8,297 bases of DNA from CSP1-4 sp036559965 (GTDB taxonomy: Bacteria; Chloroflexota; Limnocylindria; Limnocylindrales; CSP1-4): assembly GCA_036559965.1 (NCBI GenBank), contig DATBSD010000026.1, positions 1-8,297 on the forward strand, in the 5' to 3' direction. Each line of letters begins with the position of its first letter. The stretch's first letter is position 1. A model generated the notes under the pieces. It worked only from the letters and a program-made list of their open reading frames with translations. It did no database searches and was not told the DNA's origin. The translations under genes and the position numbers were made by a program. Positions 1-5,181 of this stretch are shown piece after piece.

Positions 1-405
1 GCGGATGCCGGCGAGGTCGCTCGCGCGGTCGTGCTGGCGATGACCGATCCGGCCAACCCGTGGGGAGCGGCGCTGCCCTGGCCGCGTCGCGACGACGCCG
101 ACCGCCGGCCGTTGCCGCGGGCGGCCGGCGCCTCGGTCGTGTTGGTCGACGGGTCTCCCGCCCTGGTGCTCGAGCGCGGCGGCCGTTCGCTCGTCACGCT
201 GCCGGCGACCGATGACGCGGACACGCTCCGGGTCGCCCTGGACGCGCTCGTCGCCGACGTCGCCTTGGGCCGCCGCACCGCGCTCGAGATCCAGCGCGTC
301 GATGGCGCGCCGACGGCCAGCTCTCCGATCGCCGAGCAGCTCGGCGCGGTGGGCTTTCGGTCGTCCTATCGCGGTTTCGTGCTCCGCTCGACGAGCGCAC
401 GGTAG
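1..405 (+). CDS. lhr: Lhr-type ATP-dependent helicase, C-terminal end (partial)
   Basis: The left edge cuts this gene. The frame is open from base 1 and ends at the TAG at 403-405, leaving 134 residues. The fragment carries a block typical of the extreme C-terminus of large Lhr-family DEAD/DEAH helicases: TDPANPWGAALPWP followed by a VVLVDGSPALVLERGG-type stretch, then a mixed alpha/beta tail. Lhr proteins are long (about 1,500 residues) 3'-to-5' DNA translocases and helicases linked to DNA repair. The helicase motifs lie upstream and are not visible, so the call rests on this tail alone. A Nei-type glycosylase two genes downstream supports it, because lhr and nei2 are neighbours in many high-GC bacteria. 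The stop codon overlaps a promoter-like TAGCAT serving the next gene. Confidence 0.8.
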   Translation, partial: ADAGEVARAVVLAMTDPANPWGAALPWPRRDDADRRPLPRAAGASVVLVDGSPALVLERGGRSLVTLPATDDADTLRVALDALVADVALGRRTALEIQRVDGAPTASSPIAEQLGAVGFRSSYRGFVLRSTSAR

Positions 406-416
406 CATCGCCCACG
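403..416 (+). promoter_or_regulatory. Putative -10 box for a leaderless amidotransferase mRNA
   Basis: TAGCAT at 403-408 matches the TANNNT pattern of a sigma-70-type -10 box and overlaps the helicase stop codon. Eight bases separate it from the ATG at 417, so transcription would begin at or very near that A. No purine-rich Shine-Dalgarno sequence precedes the ATG. No convincing -35 hexamer is visible 16-18 bases upstream. The leaderless reading is inferred. Confidence 0.4.
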
Positions 417-1169
417 ATGTGTGAGCACCTCGTCGCCCGTGCCAGCGAGCCGTTCGAGCTTGGCGCCCTGTGGCCGATGGTCGCCGATCTCGAGCGCCTG
501 GGCCTGGCAGGCTGGGGCTGGGGCGCGGCGTGGACGACGGCGATCGGCGGCCTGGCCAGCCATCGCGACCCTCGGGCATTCCGCGACGATCCGGCCACCG
601 GCGCCCTGGCCGCGACCGAGACGACCTCGCTGCTCGTGCATCTCCGGCGCCCATCGCGCTTGAGCACCATCGGCCTCGCCGACACGCAGCCGTTCCTCGA
701 TCCAGCCGGGCGTTTCGCTTTCAGCCATAACGGCGACCTGCGCCGCTTCCAGGCCAGGCGGCGCGAGTATCAGGCGGCTGGCCGCATCGAGGGCCGCGCA
801 GATTCCGAGGTCGGCCAGCGCTGGCTGGAGGACCACTGGGCCGACGACGTCGATGCCACGACCACGCTGGCGGCGCTGCACGAGACGTTCGACGGCCAGG
901 CCAATCTCATGGCCCTCGGGGCCGGCGGCGACGCGCACGTCTACGCCGGCAACACCGAGAACCCGGTCTTCACCTTCCGCCTGGGAAGCATCGGGCTGGC
1001 GTCGACGGGCATCTACTCGCTCGATCGGTCGCTCTTCCGCTTCGTCGTCCCGGGCGCGCGACGGCGTCACATCGTCCGCCCCGGCCAGGGGGTGACGCTC
1101 GGCGCCGACGGTCACCCCGCGTCGCCGGGTCTCGAGCGCCGGCCCTCGGCCGCCACGCTCAGCGGCTGA
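417..1169 (+). CDS. Class II glutamine amidotransferase-like protein (Ntn hydrolase)
   Basis: This 250-residue protein consists only of a class II (GATase2, YafJ/EgtC-like) amidotransferase fold. Cys2 directly follows the start Met, as needed for the N-terminal nucleophile that is exposed when Met is removed. Other family landmarks are GWGWGAAW (32-39), HLRR (75-78, glutamine-binding Arg), FSHNGDL (102-108, oxyanion-hole Asn and Gly) and GRADSE (126-131, matching the usual GxTDSE). These residues suggest it can hydrolyse glutamine or a gamma-glutamyl/amide substrate. No acceptor domain is fused and the substrate is unknown. It begins 11 bases after the helicase stop. The glycosylase gene follows after 21 bases, probably in the same transcript. 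The ATG at 417 is fixed by the need for Cys at position 2. A specific role in ergothioneine synthesis (EgtC) is not supported, because no other egt genes are present. Confidence 0.85.
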   Translation: MCEHLVARASEPFELGALWPMVADLERLGLAGWGWGAAWTTAIGGLASHRDPRAFRDDPATGALAATETTSLLVHLRRPSRLSTIGLADTQPFLDPAGRFAFSHNGDLRRFQARRREYQAAGRIEGRADSEVGQRWLEDHWADDVDATTTLAALHETFDGQANLMALGAGGDAHVYAGNTENPVFTFRLGSIGLASTGIYSLDRSLFRFVVPGARRRHIVRPGQGVTLGADGHPASPGLERRPSAATLSG

Positions 1170-1190
1170 CCGGCCCGCAGAGGCGCGGTC

Positions 1191-1994
1191 GTGCCCGAGG
1201 GCGACACGCTCTTCCGGACCGCCGCCGTCCTGCGCGAGGTGCTCCTCGGCCGGACGGTCACGGCCGCCCGCGGCAGGCCCGGCGGCGCGCGACTGGAGCG
1301 CCTGGTCGGCCGGCGCATCACGCGCGTGGAGGCGACCGGCAAGCACCTGCTCATCGACGACGATGGCGGCCTGACCGTCCACTCGCACCTCGGCATGCAC
1401 GGCTCATGGCATCGCTACCGGCCCGGCGAGCGATGGCGCCGCAGCCCGTCGCGCGCCTCGGCGGTCGTGGAGGTCGAGGGCGCCGTCGCCGTCTGCTTCG
1501 ATGCACCGACCGTCGAGCTCGTCGAGACGCGGGCGCTGGCGATCCATCCCGGGCTGCGGTCGCTCGGGCCTGATCTCATCACCGATGACGCGACGGCGGC
1601 GACGCTCGTGGAGCGGCTTCGATCGCTGCCGGCAACGACGTCGATCGGCGACGCGCTGCTGGACCAGCGCGCCATGGCCGGGCTGGGCAACGTCTACCGC
1701 AGCGAGGTCTGCTTCGTCGAGCGGGTCGACCCGTTCACGCCGCTCTCCGCGCTGCCCGATGCCGGGCTGGGGCGCATCGTCGAGACGGCACGCGGGCTGC
1801 TGCGTGCCAACCGCCTGGCGGCCGGCCGGACGACCGTCCCCGGCGGCGCCGCGCCCGGTGGTCGACTGTGGGTCTACGGCCGCGCCGGGCGGCCGTGCCG
1901 CCGCTGCGGGACCCGGATCACGCGCCGCGTCGCCGGCGATCGGCCGCGCCCGGTCTGGTGGTGTCCCCGCTGCCAGCCGCCGAGCGGGGCGTAA
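1191..1994 (+). CDS. nei: Fpg/Nei-family DNA glycosylase/AP lyase (endonuclease VIII, Nei2-like)
   Basis: A 267-residue bifunctional base-excision-repair enzyme. It should remove oxidised bases and cut the abasic strand by beta/delta elimination. After Met removal the N-terminus is PEGDT, giving the Schiff-base Pro and the catalytic Glu at codons 2-3. GDTL after PE is typical of Nei/Nei2 rather than of Fpg. Lys51 in TGKHLLI matches the conserved beta-hairpin Lys. LGPDL (125-129) and LLDQRAMAGLGNVYRSE (156-172) are the helix-two-turn-helix region with its conserved Asn167. The C-terminus has a complete zinc finger: Cys236, Cys239, Cys258 and Cys261. The GTG start is fixed by the PE motif and has an AGAGG Shine-Dalgarno at 1179-1183, seven bases upstream. 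All catalytic and metal-binding residues look intact. No separate promoter is visible, so it is probably co-transcribed with the amidotransferase. Confidence 0.93.
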   Translation: MPEGDTLFRTAAVLREVLLGRTVTAARGRPGGARLERLVGRRITRVEATGKHLLIDDDGGLTVHSHLGMHGSWHRYRPGERWRRSPSRASAVVEVEGAVAVCFDAPTVELVETRALAIHPGLRSLGPDLITDDATAATLVERLRSLPATTSIGDALLDQRAMAGLGNVYRSEVCFVERVDPFTPLSALPDAGLGRIVETARGLLRANRLAAGRTTVPGGAAPGGRLWVYGRAGRPCRRCGTRITRRVAGDRPRPVWWCPRCQPPSGA

Positions 1995-2025
1995 CGCGGG
2001 CTGGCGGCCCCGCGTCCGAGGGGCG

Positions 2026-2031
2026 TACGAT
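2026..2031 (+). promoter_or_regulatory. Possible -10 box for the MFS transporter gene
   Basis: TACGAT lies in the 56-base gap between the glycosylase stop and the chosen transporter start. A start of transcription about seven bases downstream would put the Shine-Dalgarno at the extreme 5' end of the mRNA. No clear -35 box is seen, so the transporter may also be read from upstream. Confidence 0.3.
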
Positions 2032-2037
2032 GCTGCA

Positions 2038-2044
2038 GGGAGGT
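2038..2044 (+). promoter_or_regulatory. Shine-Dalgarno that decides the transporter start
   Basis: GGGAGGT is followed by a six-base spacer and the GTG at 2051. It lies downstream of the in-frame ATG at 2030, so it cannot serve that codon. A second purine run (2056-2064) precedes another in-frame GTG at 2072, which remains a possible alternative start. Confidence 0.6.
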
Positions 2045-2050
2045 CGACCG

Positions 2051-3511
2051 GTGACGGAGGGGAGCCAGGTCGTGGACGAGCGTCCGCCGCTGTCGCGCCT
2101 CGAGCTGCTGCGCATCAGCCTCTACTGGCTGGCCATCAGCGGCCTCTGGGCCGGGCTCGGTCTGCAGCTCCTGCCGGTCATCTCGCAAGCGCTGGTCTGC
2201 CCGGCCGGGATGGACGCCGTGACCTGTGCGACGCTGCCCGCGGCCGACCTCCGGCCGGTCTTCGGCGGCCTGCGGCTCCATCCCGAGGTGGCGCTCGGCG
2301 TCGTCCTGCTGCTCGGCTCCGTCGTCGCCTTCGTCGTCCAGCCCATTGCGGCCGCGCTGAGCGACTACACCCGCAGCCGCCTCGGCCGGCGGCGGCCGTG
2401 GATCATCGCGGGCACGACGCTGGACGTCGTCTTCCTGGTCGCCCTCGCGGCGATCTCGGCCGGCATCGTCGGCGACGACGCCAACCGCTTCCTGCTGGTG
2501 GCGCTGCTCATCCTCGCGCTCCAGTTCTCGAGCAACCTTGCCCAAGGCCCGTTCCAGGGCTACGTGCCCGACCTCGTGCCCGAGCCGCAGGTCGGCGTCG
2601 CGTCGGGCCTCGTGGGCATGATGTCGATCGGCGGACAGCTCGTCGGCGCCGGCATCGCCGGCATCGCCATCGCGGCCGGTCAACCGGCGGCGGGCATCGT
2701 GGGCCTGGCGGTGCTCGAGGTGGCGACCATGCTGCCGGCCGTGTTCGGGGTCGCGGATCGCCCGGTCGAGATGCCCGAGCGGACCGGCGGCGTCGTCGCC
2801 GGGGCGCGCGGCGCGATCGCCGAGGCGTGGGCGCACCGGAGCTTCGTGTGGCTGCTCGTGAGCCGTTTCTTCATCCTCATGACGACCGGCACGCTCGTCG
2901 CCCTGGCCCAGTTCTTCCTCACTCGCTCGCTCGGCTACACGACCGAGGAGGCGGCCGTCGCCATCGTCATCCTGCTCACGGTGACCGTGCTCAGCGCGGC
3001 GGTCGTGGCTGCCCTCTCGGGGCCAGCCTCCGACCGTTGGGGTCGCAAGCGCGTCATCTGGCTGGGCTGCCTCGTCGGGGCGGTGGGCATGGCGGCCATG
3101 GCCGTCGCGCCCGCCCGACCCGAGCTCATGCTGGGCAGCGTCCGCTTCCCGGTCGGCGGACTGGCGGCGGTGCCCATCGGCATCGGCGCCGGGATGTTCC
3201 TGTCGGTCGACTGGGCACTCATGGTCGACATCATCCCCAAGGTCACCGCCGGCCGGTACATGGGCATCAGCAACGTCGTGACGGCCACTTCGGGCGCCAT
3301 CGCCGGCGCCATCGGCGGTGTCGTCATCGCCTCGACGACCTCGCTGACCGGCGATGCCGGCATCGGGCCGCGCGTCGCCCTGGCGCTCACGCTCGCCTTC
3401 TACGCCATCGGCGCGCTCGCCCTGCGGAACGTCGACGGGCGGCCGTACGAGGTCCAGCTCGCCGCTCGGTCGAACCCGGTCGGTGAGGCGCTGCCGCTCG
3501 CCACCGGCTGA
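2051..3511 (+). CDS. MFS transporter, SLC45/sugar-cation symporter-like
   Basis: A 486-residue inner-membrane protein with about 12 hydrophobic segments, near residues 22-47, 79-102, 117-140, 145-165, 187-210, 214-234, 266-288, 300-322, 335-353, 368-392, 405-428 and 440-458. The signature loop between segments 2 and 3 is SDYTRSRLGRRRPW (104-117), and the pseudo-symmetric copy between segments 8 and 9 is GPASDRWGRKR (324-334). NLAQGPFQGYVPDLVP (162-177) is characteristic of the SLC45/sucrose-transporter and GPH-like branch, which mostly move sugars with protons or cations. The actual substrate cannot be read from the sequence. The loop after segment 1 (48-78) should be extracytoplasmic and holds two Cys (50 and 59) that could form a disulfide. 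The GTG at 2051 was chosen for its Shine-Dalgarno; ATG 2030 and GTG 2072 are alternatives. The gene ends 15 bases from the convergent sulfurtransferase gene, with no terminator hairpin between them. Confidence 0.85.
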   Translation: MTEGSQVVDERPPLSRLELLRISLYWLAISGLWAGLGLQLLPVISQALVCPAGMDAVTCATLPAADLRPVFGGLRLHPEVALGVVLLLGSVVAFVVQPIAAALSDYTRSRLGRRRPWIIAGTTLDVVFLVALAAISAGIVGDDANRFLLVALLILALQFSSNLAQGPFQGYVPDLVPEPQVGVASGLVGMMSIGGQLVGAGIAGIAIAAGQPAAGIVGLAVLEVATMLPAVFGVADRPVEMPERTGGVVAGARGAIAEAWAHRSFVWLLVSRFFILMTTGTLVALAQFFLTRSLGYTTEEAAVAIVILLTVTVLSAAVVAALSGPASDRWGRKRVIWLGCLVGAVGMAAMAVAPARPELMLGSVRFPVGGLAAVPIGIGAGMFLSVDWALMVDIIPKVTAGRYMGISNVVTATSGAIAGAIGGVVIASTTSLTGDAGIGPRVALALTLAFYAIGALALRNVDGRPYEVQLAARSNPVGEALPLATG

Positions 3512-3526
3512 CCGTCCGGGGATGAC

Positions 3527-4885
3527 TCAGGCGACGGCTTCCGCCGCGGCCGCCGGCTCCCCGATCTCGATGGGGTTGTTGGCCGGGTCGCTGCTCCACT
3601 CGAACCAGCCGCCGTCGTAGACCGCGATGCGCTGCCAGTCCTGGAGCAGCGCGTAGAACCACGTCTCGCTCGCCCGCCAGCCCGTGCCGCAGTAGAAGGC
3701 GACCCACTTGTCGCGGGTGATGTCGGCCTCCGCCCAGTTGGCGGCGATCTCGGGGTAGGCGCGCATCGTGTTGTCGACGTTGCGGTAGTGCTGCATGTGG
3801 TAGGCATCCGACCCGCAGTTGCCCCAGACATCGCCCTTGATGCGGCCGGCGACGCCGATGTAGTTGTAGCCACTCACGGCGCCGATGTGCTCGCCCCAGG
3901 TGCGCACGCTGACGAGCGCCGCGCCGTGGCGGTCGGCCAGGATGGCCTTCGCCTCCGGGAGATCGACGATGACCTCTGGTCGGAGGGGCACGGTCACGCC
4001 GATGTCCTCGACCGGGTCGGCCGGTGGTTCGCCGGTGGCCAGCGGATTGCCCGCGCGGACCCACCAGTCGTAGCCGCCATCGAGCAGGCGGACGTCGTCG
4101 ATGCCCGCGTAGCGCAGGATCATGAGCGCCCGCGTCGCGGCGATCTGACCGGCCCGCCGCCCGGGCCACTTCTCATCGGGCGCACCCTCCGTGTCGCGAC
4201 CGTAGAGGACGACCGTCGTGTCGCGGGTGATGCCGAGCTCCCGGAGCGCCAGCTCGAGCTCTGCCGGCGAGCGGCGGTTCCAGTCGTCGGGATCCTCGAG
4301 CCGGTTCGTGTCGAGATAGCTCGCACCCGGGATGTGGCCCTCGGCGTATTCCTCGGGCACCCCGAAGTTGACGTGGAAGAGCCGGAAGCGCCCCGCCGGC
4401 GCCGCTTCCGGTCGGTCGCCGGCAAGCACGGCCTGGAGCCACTCGGTATGGACGAGCCACTGGTAGTGGGGCAGCCGCTCGACGTCCCCGTCGGGAGCCT
4501 CAGCCCAGGCCGGGAAGCCGCCGTCGAGGACGCGGGCACCGATGACGCCGAAGGCCTCGAACGCCGTTCGCGCCCGTTCCGCCTGCGCCGCATCGTCGCC
4601 ATAGACGACGACCTGCCGGCTCGCCGTCACGCGCTTCTCGGCCAGCAGGCGTTCGATCTCCGGCGCGTCGACGGTCGTCAGCCACGCGAGCGGGAAGGCG
4701 ACCGCACCCTGGATGTGGCCGCCGCGCGACTCGCCGGCCAGCCGCCAGCCGTTGAAGGCGGCCATCGGACGGACGTCGACGATGGTCAGGTCTGGTTCGT
4801 CGAGTCGGGTCGCCAGCTCGGCGACGGCGATGGTCGTGGAGTCGGCGATGGGGGTCGGTCTCGGAGCGGGGGAGCTGGTGGTCAT
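3527..4885 (-). CDS. ynjE: YnjE-type sulfurtransferase with three rhodanese domains
   Basis: A 452-residue protein of three tandem rhodanese domains, about residues 16-135, 140-285 and 300-440. It closely follows the layout of E. coli YnjE: AFNGW (43-47), VVVYGDD (92-98), HIPGASYLDTN (184-194), VVLYGRD (225-231), VRLLDGG (265-271), SGYNYIG (338-344), FYCGTGWRASET (397-408) and VYDGGWFEWSSDP (422-434). Only domain 3 has the catalytic Cys (Cys399), in a CGTGWR loop. In domains 1 and 2 the equivalent position is Gly (96 and 229), as also in YnjE, so this is family-typical and not decay. The enzyme should carry a persulfide and transfer sulfane sulfur from thiosulfate, mercaptopyruvate or a partner cysteine desulfurase. 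E. coli YnjE has an export signal. Here the N-terminus (MTTSSPAPRP) has no hydrophobic core, so a cytoplasmic location is inferred. The ATG has GAGGA (4893-4897) seven bases upstream. Expression probably depends on the cysteine-codon leader described separately. Confidence 0.92.
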   Translation of the reverse strand: MTTSSPAPRPTPIADSTTIAVAELATRLDEPDLTIVDVRPMAAFNGWRLAGESRGGHIQGAVAFPLAWLTTVDAPEIERLLAEKRVTASRQVVVYGDDAAQAERARTAFEAFGVIGARVLDGGFPAWAEAPDGDVERLPHYQWLVHTEWLQAVLAGDRPEAAPAGRFRLFHVNFGVPEEYAEGHIPGASYLDTNRLEDPDDWNRRSPAELELALRELGITRDTTVVLYGRDTEGAPDEKWPGRRAGQIAATRALMILRYAGIDDVRLLDGGYDWWVRAGNPLATGEPPADPVEDIGVTVPLRPEVIVDLPEAKAILADRHGAALVSVRTWGEHIGAVSGYNYIGVAGRIKGDVWGNCGSDAYHMQHYRNVDNTMRAYPEIAANWAEADITRDKWVAFYCGTGWRASETWFYALLQDWQRIAVYDGGWFEWSSDPANNPIEIGEPAAAAEAVA

Positions 4886-4923
4886 CGTGGCGTCCTCGTG
4901 TGGTCGAGTCGGTGGACATGAAA

Positions 4924-4947
4924 GGACCCCTGCCGTCGCAGGGGTCC
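4924..4947 (-). terminator. Attenuator-type terminator hairpin before ynjE
   Basis: A perfect 10-bp inverted repeat, GGACCCCTGC / GCAGGGGTCC, encloses a four-base loop. Read on the minus strand it is followed by TTTC. The stem is almost all G/C and sits 38 bases before the ynjE start and 34 bases after the leader ORF stop. On the plus strand it has no T run after it and follows no gene, so it belongs to the minus-strand transcript. The U tract is short (three U), as is common in very GC-rich genomes. It is read here as a conditional terminator; an mRNA-stabilising hairpin is the alternative. Confidence 0.65.
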
Positions 4948-5011
4948 GGATGGGCCGTGGCGCGATCGTCGGGATGCGCGCCTAGGGACACCACCGGCCC
5001 TGCTCGAGGGC
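4938..5011 (-). promoter_or_regulatory. Mutually exclusive leader RNA pairings (1:2, 2:3) of a putative attenuator
   Basis: On the minus strand, segment 1 (GCCCT, 5011-5007) can pair with segment 2 (AGGGC, 5001-4997) around a five-base loop. The overlapping segment GCAGGG (5003-4998) is also a perfect complement of CCCTGC in the 5' arm of the terminator hairpin (segment 3). Pairing 2:3 would prevent the terminator 3:4. The end of the leader ORF thus mimics the terminator's 3' arm: GCAGGG followed shortly by GTCC. This is the classical layout of ribosome-controlled attenuation. It is inferred from base complementarity without energy calculation. Confidence 0.5.
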
Positions 5012-5056
5012 GTGATGACAACGGTGCTGGCGCATGGTGCGAACGGTCGATGTCAT
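4982..5056 (-). CDS. Cysteine-containing leader peptide upstream of ynjE
   Basis: A 24-codon ORF from ATG to TAG, on the same strand as ynjE and 97 bases ahead of its start. Central residues are RQHRCHH (Cys13) and the end is GRWCP (Cys23, then Pro and stop). Three His codons (11, 14, 15) and one Trp codon (22) are also present. No good Shine-Dalgarno precedes it; a -35/-10-like pair ends eight bases before the ATG, so it may be leaderless. Leaderless, Cys-codon-bearing short ORFs that act as cysteine-responsive attenuators are known from mycobacteria. With the Cys13 codon in the A site, the ribosome edge would lie near position 5008. That would cover segment 1 and leave GCAGGG free to block the terminator. 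Free passage to the stop would cover GCAGGG and let the terminator form. The peptide itself probably has no function. The mycobacterial examples have adjacent Cys codons; here they are separated. Confidence 0.6.
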   Translation of the reverse strand: MTSTVRTMRQHRCHHALEQGRWCP

Positions 5057-5060
5057 GTCG

Positions 5061-5073
5061 TGGCAGTCTGCCA
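5061..5073. repeat. Short palindrome over the leader promoter -10 region
   Basis: TGGCAG-T-CTGCCA is a perfect 6-bp inverted repeat around one central base. On the minus strand it contains the proposed -10 box CAGACT. It could be a repressor operator for the ynjE leader transcript or a chance palindrome. No known operator consensus was recognised. Confidence 0.35.
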
Positions 5074-5093
5074 TCCCTGAAGGTCGGGCGCAA
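5065..5093 (-). promoter_or_regulatory. Putative promoter of the ynjE leader transcript
   Basis: On the minus strand, TTGCGC (5093-5088) and CAGACT (5070-5065) are separated by exactly 17 bases, the optimal sigma-70 spacing. The -10 box ends eight bases before the leader ATG at 5056, so transcription could start at the A of ATG. Each hexamer departs from consensus. The spacing and position give most of the support. Confidence 0.4.
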
Positions 5094-5144
5094 GCGCGTC
5101 ACTGGAGCGCCAGCATGGCGGGTCGAGCGGCCGGTCTCGCATGG

Positions 5145-5150
5145 TAGCCT
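5145..5150 (+). promoter_or_regulatory. Possible -10 box for the cphB-cphA operon
   Basis: TAGCCT fits TANNNT and would give an untranslated leader of about 25 bases before the cphB GTG at 5182, with room for its AGGGAGG ribosome site (5165-5171). The -35 region is not convincing. Overlapping bases read TACCAT on the minus strand (5146-5141), so a second divergent start with a longer ynjE leader is possible. Apart from the elements listed here, the 296-base gap between the ynjE and cphB starts holds no gene that I can see. Confidence 0.35.
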
Positions 5151-5181
5151 TCCGGCGACCAAGCAGGGAGGCTGTCTGTCC

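Noticed and set aside
2030..2050. ATG at 2030 as start of the MFS transporter
   Set aside because: The Shine-Dalgarno lies downstream of it and is well placed for GTG 2051, and the ATG overlaps a TACGAT promoter-like box.
1501..3486. Very long plus-strand open frame of about 660 codons
   Set aside because: It is rich in Arg, Ala, Gly and Pro with no domain and lies out of frame across the glycosylase and transporter genes, whose proteins are clearly conserved. It is a GC-bias shadow.
3512..3526. Bidirectional terminator between the converging transporter and ynjE genes
   Set aside because: The gap is 15 bases and I see no stable inverted repeat with a T run in it. Termination must occur inside the neighbouring genes or by another mechanism.
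4886..5060. Possible SAM-type or other known riboswitch upstream of ynjE
   Set aside because: No conserved core of a SAM or other familiar riboswitch was recognised. The ORF plus alternative pairings explain the structure better.
4900..5181. Extending cphB upstream to 4900
   Set aside because: The added 94 residues resemble no cyanophycinase sequence, would run through the leader and terminator, and lack a ribosome site. The GTG at 5182 fits the family N-terminus.
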